Below, one piece after another: positions 1-8,409 of a stretch of DNA of 12,787 nt. The notes below the pieces were generated by a model. It was not told the origin of the DNA and ran no database searches. It saw only the letters and a list, made by a program, of their open reading frames with translations. Where the stretch lies: contig CAINSX010000363.1 in assembly GCA_903853185.1 (NCBI GenBank), positions 1 through 12,787 of the forward strand, in the 5' to 3' direction. Origin of the DNA: an uncultured Opitutia bacterium (lineage in GTDB: Bacteria > Verrucomicrobiota > Verrucomicrobiia > Opitutales > UBA953). The first letter of the stretch is position 1; each line of letters opens with the position of its first letter. A program made the position numbers and the translations under genes.

Positions 1-825
1 CCATCTACGTCTCCGCCGATGGTTGCGACGCCAAGACCCGACCAGAGCTCTTCCAGCTCGACGAAGCGGGCCGGCCGCTCGCCGTGGCCGGAGTCCCGCC
101 CGACTACTTCGCCGCCGACGGGCAACTATGGGGCAATCCGCTCTACGCGTGGGAGCGACATGCCGCCGACGGCTTCACCTGGTGGAAGGCGCGCGTGCAC
201 CACGACCTCGAGCTCTTCGACGCGATTCGTATCGACCACTTCCGCGGCATCCATGACTTCTGGAGCGTGCCCGCCGGCGCGCCCAACGCCCGAGAGGGCC
301 AATGGCTCGACGGCCCCGGGCTAGCCTTCACCGGTGCACTCTCCGGCCTACCGCTCGTCGCTGAAGACCTCGGTCTGCTTTCGCCCGGCGTCGACGTGCT
401 CCGTAAGGCCTCGGGCCTACCCGGCATGTCGGTGCTACAGTTCGGTTTCGGCGGGCCGCCTGAAGGTAATCCGCACTTCCCGGAAAACATCACCTCCGAC
501 CGTGTCGTCTACACCGGCACGCATGACAACGACACCGTGGTCGGCTGGTACGCCCAAGCCTCCGCCGAAGAGCGCACCCGAGTCGAAGCGGTCTTCGGCA
601 CGATGGATGCGCCGCATATCACGCTCGCCGAAGCCGCGCTGGCCTCGCCCGGCATCGCCGCCTTCATCCCCGTCCAAGATCTCCTCGGACTGGGAGACGA
701 GGCGCGCTTCAACACGCCTGGCAATCCGCAAGGCAACTGGGGCTGGCGCATGAGCGACCTGCAGCTGACCACGTTTGCGGCGACAGCCGGGGCATGGAAG
801 CAGCGGCTGAAGACCGCGCAGCGAC

Positions 826-836
<11 letters not shown>
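1..836 (+). CDS. malQ: 4-alpha-glucanotransferase (amylomaltase), C-terminal part
   Basis: GH77 enzyme that transfers alpha-1,4-glucan segments between maltooligosaccharides in cytoplasmic maltodextrin or glycogen metabolism. The gene enters from the left edge; the first complete codon is at position 3 and about 277 residues remain of a family usually near 500. Visible family motifs are PELFQLDEAGRP, VAGVPPDYFAADGQLWGNPLY, RIDHFRG, VAEDLG and GTHDNDT. From clan GH-H knowledge, the Asp at 234-236 in RIDHFRG should be the nucleophile, the Glu at 363-365 in VAEDLG the acid/base, and the Asp at 525-527 in THDND the stabiliser; all three are present. An internal ATG at 84 is not the true start because conserved sequence continues upstream of it. 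The stop (TAA, 834-836) lies inside the 3' end of the convergent ettA. The identification is firm; neighbouring sugar genes, if any, are outside the window. Confidence 0.95.
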
Positions 837-2502
<1,666 letters not shown>

Positions 2503-2521
2503 AGGGAAAGGTTCCGAGAAG

Positions 2522-2588
2522 ACCCCCGGGGGGCAAGCGGAACCCTCCGGCTGGCCGGGCTTACCGCACTTGACATCCCCCCGGGGGT
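2522..2588. repeat. Inverted pair of ACCCCCGGGGGG boxes between ettA and nusA
   Basis: The 12-mer ACCCCCGGGGGG occurs at 2522-2533 and, on the opposite strand, at 2577-2588. Each contains a perfect 10-bp palindrome (CCCCCGGGGG, centres 55 bp apart). In each case the box follows a TTG-type hexamer when read toward its own gene: TTGACA (2570-2575) toward nusA and TTGCCC (2536 down to 2531, overlapping the box) toward ettA. This is direct observation. A role as paired operators or promoter-spacer elements is inference. Confidence 0.55.
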
Positions 2589-2598
2589 GCCCAAGGTA
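2570..2598 (+). promoter_or_regulatory. Possible nusA operon promoter
   Basis: A perfect TTGACA -35 hexamer lies at 2570-2575. A 17-bp spacer would place the -10 at 2593-2598 (AAGGTA), which is a poor match; TAGGCG at 2597-2602 is another candidate but at a 21-bp spacing. Start of transcription would be near 2605, giving a leader of about 80 nt before the nusA ATG. The spacer is filled by one copy of the CCCCCGGGGG palindrome. The -35 is clear and the -10 is uncertain. Confidence 0.35.
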
Positions 2599-2620
2599 GG
2601 CGTCAGTTCACCTTTACCGA

Positions 2621-2648
2621 GGTGGGTCCTGCCGGACCCGCTTTTTTT
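2621..2648 (+). terminator. Intrinsic terminator in the nusA leader (candidate attenuator)
   Basis: GGGTCC (2624-2629) pairs perfectly with GGACCC (2634-2639) around a TGCC loop. The stem extends outward by T2623-G2640, G2622-C2641 and G2621-T2642. Seven consecutive T residues follow (2642-2648). No + strand gene lies upstream that it could terminate, since ettA is on the other strand, and nusA begins 40 nt later. A short upstream hairpin, CACCT (2609-2613) with AGGTG (2620-2624), shares its 3' arm with the base of the terminator stem, so the two compete in part. The geometry is that of an attenuator. Control by NusA itself is inference from known nusA leader termination in Bacillus subtilis. 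Confidence 0.7.
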
Positions 2649-2687
2649 GTCCCCAAATCATTTCACCGAAAACCCGCACCCATCACC

Positions 2688-3935
2688 ATGAGCGTCGATA
2701 TCAAACCCTTCCTCCAATATCTCGAAAAGGAGAAGAACATCAAAAAAGAAGAGGCCTGCGCCCTGATCGTCGAGGCGATCAAGTCGTCCGTCGAGAAATC
2801 GGTCATGGCCGGCCAGAACGTCGAGATCAACGCCGACCCCGTCTCCGGTAAGCTCGACGCCTTCGTCGTCCTCCGTGTGACCGACTCCGTGTCGGACCCT
2901 CTCCAGGAGATCAACCCGGTCGCCGCCTCCCTCATCGAGGCCGACGTCAAGGTCGGACAGGAAGTCCGCAAGCCCATCAACGTGGCCGACCTTGGACGCA
3001 TCGCCGCCAAGACCACCCAGCAGCTGCTCAACCAGCGCTTCCGCAAGATTGAGAAGGACCAGGTCTTCCAGGAGTATAAGGATAAGGTCGGCGACATCGT
3101 CACCGGCACCGTCCGTCGCACCGAACGCGGCAACGTTATCATCGAACTCGGCACCGCCGAAGCCGTCCTCACCCACAAGGAACGCTGCCACGGCGACGAA
3201 TTCCGCACCGGCGACCGCATCCGCTGCCTCCTCCTCGAAATCCGCGAAGACCCGCAGCGCGGCCGCGAGTTCGTGCTCTCCCGCGCCAACCCGGCGTTCG
3301 TCCGTCGCCTCCTCGAGCTCGAGGTCGCTGAGATCGCCGATAAGACCGTCACCATCGCCGCCATGGCACGTGATCCGGGCTATCGCACCAAGATTGCCGT
3401 GGATTCTCGCGACCCCAAGGTCGACCCCGTCGGCGCCTGCGTCGGCGCCCGTGGCGCCCGCGTCCGCAATATCGTCAAGGAACTCGGCGGCGAGAAGATC
3501 GATATCATCCGCTACCATGCCGAGCCGCTCAAGCTGCTCGAGGAAGCCATCCGCCCGGCTAAGCCGCGCAACGTCCGCATCGACGAACGCACCCGCTCCA
3601 TTCACTTCGAAGTGGACGAGGACGACATGCGCATCGCCATCGGCAGCAAGGGTCGCAACGCCCGCCTGACCTCCAAGCTCATGGGCTGGGGCCTCAATAT
3701 CCAGAAGGCCACGCACGCCGCTGAAAGCTTCGAAGCCAAGGCTGGTGACGCCGCCGTCCGCATCGCAGAGCAGCTCAGCCTCCCAGCCGAACTCATCGCC
3801 AAGTTCGTTGGTCTCGGCATCTCCAGCGTCGAAGCCCTCGAAGGCGCGACCGTGGAAGACTTCAAGGAAAGCGGCATTCCGACCGAAGAGGTCGAAGCCG
3901 TCCTCGCCGCCTACGCCAAGGGCCGTCGTTCGTAA
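2688..3935 (+). CDS. nusA: Transcription termination/antitermination factor NusA
   Basis: RNA-polymerase-bound factor that promotes pausing and intrinsic termination and takes part in rRNA antitermination. It has 415 residues. Order of domains: N-terminal polymerase-binding domain (about 1-130), S1 domain (about 133-200, starting GDIVTGTVRRTERGNVIIELG), KH1 (about 220-276, GXXG loop as GARG), KH2 (about 285-344, loop GSKG), and a C-terminal helix-hairpin-helix segment (about 351-410, with GLGISSVEALEGATVEDFKESGI). That last segment resembles one acidic-repeat unit; E. coli has two and Bacillus none. The ATG at 2688 matches the conserved N-terminus. An in-frame GTG at 2622 was rejected because it would make the leader hairpin coding. 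No Shine-Dalgarno is visible. It is first in nusA-infB-rbfA; rimP, commonly just upstream of nusA, is absent here. Confidence 0.97.
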   Translation: MSVDIKPFLQYLEKEKNIKKEEACALIVEAIKSSVEKSVMAGQNVEINADPVSGKLDAFVVLRVTDSVSDPLQEINPVAASLIEADVKVGQEVRKPINVADLGRIAAKTTQQLLNQRFRKIEKDQVFQEYKDKVGDIVTGTVRRTERGNVIIELGTAEAVLTHKERCHGDEFRTGDRIRCLLLEIREDPQRGREFVLSRANPAFVRRLLELEVAEIADKTVTIAAMARDPGYRTKIAVDSRDPKVDPVGACVGARGARVRNIVKELGGEKIDIIRYHAEPLKLLEEAIRPAKPRNVRIDERTRSIHFEVDEDDMRIAIGSKGRNARLTSKLMGWGLNIQKATHAAESFEAKAGDAAVRIAEQLSLPAELIAKFVGLGISSVEALEGATVEDFKESGIPTEEVEAVLAAYAKGRRS

Positions 3936-3977
3936 TCCTTCCGCACCTCACCCTATCGCCACCCTTCGCACGCGCAC

Positions 3978-6380
3978 ATGACCGAGAAGAAGAAATCCGA
4001 AGCCAAGAAGCCCGCGGCCACGCAGCGTTTCAGCGACGTGGCCAAGGAGCTCGGCATCGAGGTCAAGGTGCTGCTCGCCCTGGTCGACCAGTTCGTGGTC
4101 GCTCGTCCTGACTACAAGGACTACGTCTACACCGAAGGAAAGAAGCCCGCGGCTTCGAGCAACTTCGGTAAGACCTACCGCGACGACTTCCTAACCTTCG
4201 CCGACGACAAGCTCCCGAAGAAGGCCGAGCCCGCGCCTGAACCGATCGTCGAAGCCCCGAAGGCTCCCGAGCCAGCCAAGCCGGTCGCGCCCGTCGCCAA
4301 GCCTGGCACGCCGCCCCCGGTGAGCATGCCTCCTCGCCCGAGCATCGCCCCGTCGCCGCCTCCGGCCGCCCGCCCGCCGGCCACCCCGATTGTCCCTCGT
4401 CCGTCGATCGCAGCAACTCCGGCCAAGGCTGACCTGCCGCCTATCGTTGTCAGCACGCCTCCGCCCGTCCCCTCGCGTCCGGCCAACGTCCCTCCGGTCG
4501 TTCGGCCGCCCATCGCGCCGGTCGTCAACCGTCCTGCCGCCACCGGCAACCAAGCCGCCCCTGGCAGCAAAGGTGCCATCACTGTCCGCCCGCCCATCGT
4601 GGTGCGCGACTTCGCGATCGCGCTCAACCTGAAGCCCTTCCAGGTCATCGGTAACCTGATGGAGCTTAACAAGGTCGTCAGCGTCTCCTCCGTCATCGAG
4701 GAAGCCGACGCCCGCAAGGTCGCCGAACGCCACGGCTACACGCTGGAGATCCGCCACCGCGGCGAAGGCGTCCAGCCCGTCAAGAAGGTCGAGAAGCCTT
4801 CCGAAGACGATCCGGCGCTCATGACCTCGCGCCCGCCCGTCGTCTGCGTGCTCGGCCACGTCGACCACGGCAAGACCACCCTCCTCGACTTCTTCCGCAA
4901 GACCAACGTCGTCTCGGGTGAAGCCGGCGGCATAACGCAGCACATCGGCGCTTACTCCGTCTCCTACCAGGGCGAGAAGCCCGAGTACAAGGGAAAGACC
5001 GTCACCTTCCTCGACACTCCCGGCCACGCCGCCTTCGCCAAGATGCGCGAACGTGGCGCCTCTGTCACCGATATCGCCGTGCTCGTCGTGGCGGCGGACG
5101 ACGGCTTCATGCCGCAGACCGAGGAAGCCCTCAAGTTCGCCCAAAAGCATGCCAGCGCCATCGTGGCGGCCATCAACAAGGTCGACGCCAAGGGCTCGAA
5201 CATCGACCGCGTGAAGCAGCAGATGCAGCAACGCAATATCACCCCGGAAGACTGGGGTGGCGAAACCATCACCAGCCCCGTGTCGGCGCTCAAGGGTACC
5301 GGCATGACGGAGCTCCTCGAATCGATTCTCCTTCAGGCCGAAGTCCTCGACCTTAAAGCCAACGCGAAGTGCCCCGCCCAGGGCGTCGTCATCGAATCCC
5401 AGATGGAGACCGGCCGCGGCCCTACCGCCACGGTCATCGTCCAGAAGGGTACGCTCAAGCCCGGCGACTCCTTCGTCTGCGGCGAGACCTGGTGCAAAGT
5501 GCGCGCGCTCATGGATGAGCGTGGCAACCGCATGCCTTCCGCCACGCCCGGCGCTCCGGCGCTCATCCTCGGTTGGGACGCCGTCCCGGCCCCCGGCACC
5601 AAATTCAAGACCGTCAAGAACGACCGCGAAGCCCGCGAGATCGCCGAAGAGGCCGCCCTCGCCGCCCGCAAGGCCGCCGAAGCGGTGCAGCAGGCTCCGA
5701 ACACCGGTGCCCGCCCCGGCATGACGGACCTCGAACGCCTCATGGCCGCCCTCGTCCAGGACAAGGAGAAGGTCCTCCGCGTTCTGCTCAAGGCCGACGT
5801 CAAAGGCACGCTCGAAGCCCTCGAAGGCTGTCTCGTCGAGATCAAGTCGAACAAGGTCCGCCTCGAGATCGTCGGCGGGTCCGTCGGCCCTGTCTCCCAG
5901 GGCGACGTCTCGCTCGCCGAGGCTTCCAAGGCCCTCATCGTCGCCTTCGACACCAAGCTTGAAAACGGAGTCCAGCCGCAGCTCAAGCGTACCGGCGTCC
6001 GTCTCATCACCCATGACATCATCTACGAGCTGATCACGCTCGTAAAGGAAGCCATGACCGAACTCCTGGACCCCGAAGTCCGCGAGAACAAGCTCGGGGC
6101 CGCCGAAGTGCGCGCCGTCTTCCCTCTCGGCAAGGAACACAAAGTCGCAGGTTGCATGGTCACCGAAGGCCTCATCCGTCGCGCCGCCAAGGCGCGCGTG
6201 GTGCGCGGCGGCAAGATCATCCACAACGGCCCGGTCGAGACCCTGCGTCGCTTCAAGGACGACGCCTCCGAGGTCAAGGCCGGCTTCGAGTGCGGCATCA
6301 AGCTCGGCGGCTACGACGAGTACCAGCCTGGCGACATCATCGAAGCCATCGAGATGCTGCAGACGCGTCCGTCTCTCTAA
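3978..6380 (+). CDS. infB: Translation initiation factor IF-2
   Basis: Translational GTPase that brings fMet-tRNA to the 30S subunit and promotes subunit joining. It has 800 residues. A lysine-rich N-terminus with an IF2-N-like helical unit (about 15-60) is followed by a low-complexity Pro/Ala/Val linker (about 75-195), then a second IF2-N-like unit (from about 205). G-domain motifs are G1 GHVDHGKT (293-300), G2 AGGITQHIGA, G3 DTPGHAAF, G4 NKVD and G5 SALKGTG. After domain II (GVVIESQMETGRGPTATVIV) come an Ala-rich helix and the C-terminal domains with the conserved EVRAVFPLGK and VAGCMVTEG. The ATG at 3978 is preceded by a C-rich stretch without a Shine-Dalgarno. It lies 42 bp after nusA and 5 bp before rbfA, so it is almost certainly co-transcribed with both. 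A 677-aa open frame on the opposite strand is a high-GC artefact. Confidence 0.98.
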   Translation: MTEKKKSEAKKPAATQRFSDVAKELGIEVKVLLALVDQFVVARPDYKDYVYTEGKKPAASSNFGKTYRDDFLTFADDKLPKKAEPAPEPIVEAPKAPEPAKPVAPVAKPGTPPPVSMPPRPSIAPSPPPAARPPATPIVPRPSIAATPAKADLPPIVVSTPPPVPSRPANVPPVVRPPIAPVVNRPAATGNQAAPGSKGAITVRPPIVVRDFAIALNLKPFQVIGNLMELNKVVSVSSVIEEADARKVAERHGYTLEIRHRGEGVQPVKKVEKPSEDDPALMTSRPPVVCVLGHVDHGKTTLLDFFRKTNVVSGEAGGITQHIGAYSVSYQGEKPEYKGKTVTFLDTPGHAAFAKMRERGASVTDIAVLVVAADDGFMPQTEEALKFAQKHASAIVAAINKVDAKGSNIDRVKQQMQQRNITPEDWGGETITSPVSALKGTGMTELLESILLQAEVLDLKANAKCPAQGVVIESQMETGRGPTATVIVQKGTLKPGDSFVCGETWCKVRALMDERGNRMPSATPGAPALILGWDAVPAPGTKFKTVKNDREAREIAEEAALAARKAAEAVQQAPNTGARPGMTDLERLMAALVQDKEKVLRVLLKADVKGTLEALEGCLVEIKSNKVRLEIVGGSVGPVSQGDVSLAEASKALIVAFDTKLENGVQPQLKRTGVRLITHDIIYELITLVKEAMTELLDPEVRENKLGAAEVRAVFPLGKEHKVAGCMVTEGLIRRAAKARVVRGGKIIHNGPVETLRRFKDDASEVKAGFECGIKLGGYDEYQPGDIIEAIEMLQTRPSL

Positions 6381-6385
6381 GACTT

Positions 6386-6754
6386 ATGTCCCAACGTCAG
6401 CTCCGGGTCGCCGAACTGGTCCAGCGCGAGGTCTCTACCGCGCTGCGCCAGAACTGGCCCACGGAAGCCGCGCTGATCACAATCACCGTCGCGACCGTCT
6501 CTCCCGACCTCCGTCAGTGCCGCGTGGGTTACGCCGTCTCGGGTGACGACGCTGTGCGCAAAAAGGCACGTGCGTTCCTGAAGCGCGTGCGCACCGAGCT
6601 CCGTTCGACCGTCGGCGGCATCCTGCAGATGAAGCACTCTCCGGACATCCTCTTCACCGAAGACGATATCACCGGCGGCGTGGCGCGGGTCCAGGCCCTG
6701 TTGGACGAGATGACCCGCAAGGACCGCGCGAACAACCCGCCCAAGGCTGACTAA
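6386..6754 (+). CDS. rbfA: 30S ribosome-binding factor RbfA
   Basis: Small KH-type RNA-binding protein needed for late 30S maturation around the 5' end of 16S rRNA. It has 122 residues, the usual size. Family pattern: RVAELVQREVSTALRQ at the N-terminus, ITITVATVSPDLRQCRVGYAV in the middle, and the core around FLKRVRTELRSTVGGIL, followed by the ending SPDILFTEDD. The ATG at 6386 lies 5 nt after the infB stop and gives the standard N-terminus; longer in-frame extensions run back inside infB and were rejected. No Shine-Dalgarno is present, so coupling to infB translation is likely. The stop TAA (6752-6754) interlocks with the mcsB stop on the other strand in the sequence CTAA. truB and rpsO, which often follow rbfA, are absent. 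Confidence 0.95.
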   Translation: MSQRQLRVAELVQREVSTALRQNWPTEAALITITVATVSPDLRQCRVGYAVSGDDAVRKKARAFLKRVRTELRSTVGGILQMKHSPDILFTEDDITGGVARVQALLDEMTRKDRANNPPKAD

Positions 6755-7827
6755 GCGGTCGGCGGGGCGACTTCGGGGAAATCTTTCAGCGCTTCGCGGA
6801 CCACCGTGGCGCGCCGACGATCCCGTCCGTCGCTGTCGAGTTCCTGACCAGCGCGTGCCTGCACGTGGGCAGGCTGGCCCTCGATCATCAGGCGATCGAC
6901 AAGGTGACGGCGTTCTTCGGGCAAGCAGCCCATATCACAGGCGAGGCGGAGGTGAGAAAGCATGTTCATCGCCTCGGAGCTCGTGAGCAAGCGGGCCGAG
7001 CGCAGCACGCCCAGGGAACGGGCGAGGCGGTCGACAAACTTCTCGCCCTCTTCCTGCGCGAGTTTGCGGCGAGCGTTCCACTCCTGCTCGACCACGTTCT
7101 TAATCCAGCCGCCAAGGTGCTTGAGAATCGCCTCTTCGGAAAGGCCGAGGGTCTGCTGGTTGGAAATCTGGAAGACATTGCCAGCGGCCTCGGTGCCTTC
7201 GCCGAGCCAGCCGCGGACGGCGAGGCCGTCCTGATTGAGCGCGCGAGAGACCTTATCCATATGACCGGCGAGGCAGAGGCCGGGCAGGTGCACCATCGCA
7301 GAGGCGCGGAGGCCCGTGCCGACGTTGGTGGGACAGGCGGTGAGGTAGCCGAGGCGATCCGAGAAAGCTAGCTTCAGCGAGCCGCCGAGGGCGTCGTCGA
7401 GCTGTTCAGCGATGTGCCAAGTACCGCGAAGATGCCAGCCAGCCTTGACGACTTGGATCCGCAGATGGTCCTCTTCATTGACCATCACCGAGCAGGTCTG
7501 GTCGCGGCTAATGACGGCCGCGCCGCTCTTGCCAGCGGCGAGTTCCTTCGAGACGAGATGGCGTTCGACGAGTACGGCGCGATCTCGGTCGGCGAGTTCG
7601 CCCATACGCAGTACGTGGCCGCGACGGAACTTCGGAAGGGCGTCCAGGGCTTCGATGCAACGGTCGGAGATTTCCTTACGCTGCGGCACCTTGGCCCAGC
7701 CCGGGAAAGGCATCCCATCGAGATTACGAGCGAGGCGGATGCGCGTACTGAGCACGACCGCCTGCTGCGCGCCGAGCAGGTGCGTCAGTTCGTTTTCGGC
7801 GGCGAGGATATCTTCGACGGAGGACAT
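6751..7827 (-). CDS. mcsB: Protein arginine kinase McsB
   Basis: Phosphagen-kinase-fold enzyme that phosphorylates arginine side chains in proteins; in Firmicutes phosphoarginine marks proteins for ClpCP. It has 358 residues, typical size. Visible signatures: STRIRLARN (27-35, ATP site), VNEEDHLRIQ (116-125, catalytic acidic residues), CPTNVGTGLRAS (165-176, with the reactive Cys165) and GNVFQISNQQTLG. Near the C-terminus RDRRRA (335-340) fits the RDxxRA phosphoarginine-sensing motif described for Bacillus-type McsB, so allosteric self-activation may be kept. The ATG at 7827 follows the mcsA stop by 2 nt, which implies translational coupling; no Shine-Dalgarno is visible. mcsA activates McsB in the Firmicutes model. 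Neither ctsR nor clpC is in the window, so the regulator and protease partner here are unknown. Confidence 0.95.
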   Translation of the reverse strand: MSSVEDILAAENELTHLLGAQQAVVLSTRIRLARNLDGMPFPGWAKVPQRKEISDRCIEALDALPKFRRGHVLRMGELADRDRAVLVERHLVSKELAAGKSGAAVISRDQTCSVMVNEEDHLRIQVVKAGWHLRGTWHIAEQLDDALGGSLKLAFSDRLGYLTACPTNVGTGLRASAMVHLPGLCLAGHMDKVSRALNQDGLAVRGWLGEGTEAAGNVFQISNQQTLGLSEEAILKHLGGWIKNVVEQEWNARRKLAQEEGEKFVDRLARSLGVLRSARLLTSSEAMNMLSHLRLACDMGCLPEERRHLVDRLMIEGQPAHVQARAGQELDSDGRDRRRATVVREALKDFPEVAPPTA

Positions 7828-7829
7828 GG

Positions 7830-8312
7830 TCAGGCAGTCGCGAGTTGTTGCTCGAGGCCGGCGATCTCATCGCGCAGGCGGGCGGCGGCTTCGTAATCTT
7901 CGGCTGAGATGGCCTTCTCCATCTCGAGCCGGGCAGCGTCGAGGCGGCGGCGAAGCTGGCCCGTGGGCATCGTGCCGACAGGCGTGCGGCCGACATGGGA
8001 AGCCTCGTGCTGCACCTTCAGGAGCAAGCCGCCAAGGGCGTCGCCAAATGTCTCCCAGCAGGACGGGCAGCCCAGGCGACCGCGCTTACGGAAATCGATA
8101 TCGGTGAAACCGCACTTCGGGCAGGTGAGCGTCGGGGCCGGGGAAGCGGTCGTCAGGGCGTCAGCCAACTGGAATACGGCCGGATCGGTCGCCCCACCCT
8201 TCTGGGCGCAGGCCTCGCAAAGATGCACCTTCGTGACGTTGCCATGGACGACCTGGGAGAGGTGGACCGTGGCGGCCTCCTCGCAGAGCGAACACTTGAT
8301 CGGCTGGGACAT
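7830..8312 (-). CDS. mcsA: McsA-like zinc-binding activator with UVR motif
   Basis: Zinc-finger protein that in Firmicutes binds and activates the arginine kinase McsB. It has 160 residues. Four CxxC pairs are visible: CSLC (7-10), CEAC (32-35), CPKC (64-67) and CPSC (82-85), enough for two zinc sites. A UvrB/UvrC-type helical motif closes the protein (about 119-160, with EDYEAAARLRDEIAGLE), the segment used by such proteins for contacts with Clp ATPases or partner helices. The ATG at 8312 gives the normal N-terminus beginning MSQPIKCSLC; a weak GAAGG lies only 3 nt upstream. It is first in a two-gene operon with mcsB and diverges from fabF across 97 bp. Position next to mcsB makes the McsA assignment secure despite the short, variable sequence. 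Confidence 0.93.
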   Translation of the reverse strand: MSQPIKCSLCEEAATVHLSQVVHGNVTKVHLCEACAQKGGATDPAVFQLADALTTASPAPTLTCPKCGFTDIDFRKRGRLGCPSCWETFGDALGGLLLKVQHEASHVGRTPVGTMPTGQLRRRLDAARLEMEKAISAEDYEAAARLRDEIAGLEQQLATA

Positions 8313-8326
8313 CTGCCTTCAGAGAA

Positions 8327-8358
8327 TGGCAAGGGGGCCAATTGGCAAGGGCAAGCGG
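8327..8358. repeat. Direct repeats TGGCAAGGG around a palindrome, mcsA-fabF region
   Basis: TGGCAAGGG occurs at 8327-8335 and again at 8343-8351, a 16-bp period. An imperfect third copy, GGCAAGCGG, lies at 8350-8358. The palindrome GCCAATTGGC (8337-8346) sits between and partly inside the two exact copies. The cluster begins 14 bp upstream of the mcsA ATG and ends about 50 bp before fabF. It may be an operator for one or both divergent genes. It does not match the CtsR heptad repeat or the HrcA CIRCE element. Confidence 0.4.
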
Positions 8359-8396
8359 GGAGCGGAGTTTGACTTCATGCCCTGCGGACGCTTGAT

Positions 8397-8402
8397 GGGA
8401 GG
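8397..8402 (+). promoter_or_regulatory. Shine-Dalgarno GGGAGG that fixes the fabF start
   Basis: GGGAGG stands 7 nt before the ATG at 8410, an ideal spacing. It decides for 8410 over the in-frame ATG at 8395 and the longer frame running back to 7909. It is the only strong Shine-Dalgarno I can find before any gene start in the window. Confidence 0.75.
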
Positions 8403-8409
8403 TCGTCAG

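Noticed and set aside
2622..2687. GTG start extending NusA by 22 residues
   Set aside because: The added residues are not NusA-like and would make the terminator hairpin coding; the ATG at 2688 gives the normal N-terminus.
2658..3716. 352-aa open frame on the - strand
   Set aside because: It is antisense to nusA and made of Asp/Gly/Leu/Val-biased sequence, typical of a shadow frame in high-GC DNA.
4191..6224. 677-aa open frame on the - strand
   Set aside because: It lies wholly antisense to infB, whose codon usage (C/G at third positions) opens the opposite frame; the product has no family motif and is biased to Gly, Asp and Leu.
8369..8397. TTGACT-N17-TTGATG as a ketosynthase promoter
   Set aside because: The -10 matches poorly and transcription would start near 8404, removing the good Shine-Dalgarno at 8397-8402.
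7909..8409. Long N-terminal extension of the ketosynthase
   Set aside because: It overlaps mcsA on the other strand and lacks family sequence; GGGAGG at 8397-8402 supports the ATG at 8410.
8313..8409. CtsR or CIRCE operator upstream of mcsA
   Set aside because: Neither the GGTCAAA-type heptad repeat nor the TTAGCACTC-N9-GAGTGCTAA palindrome is present.
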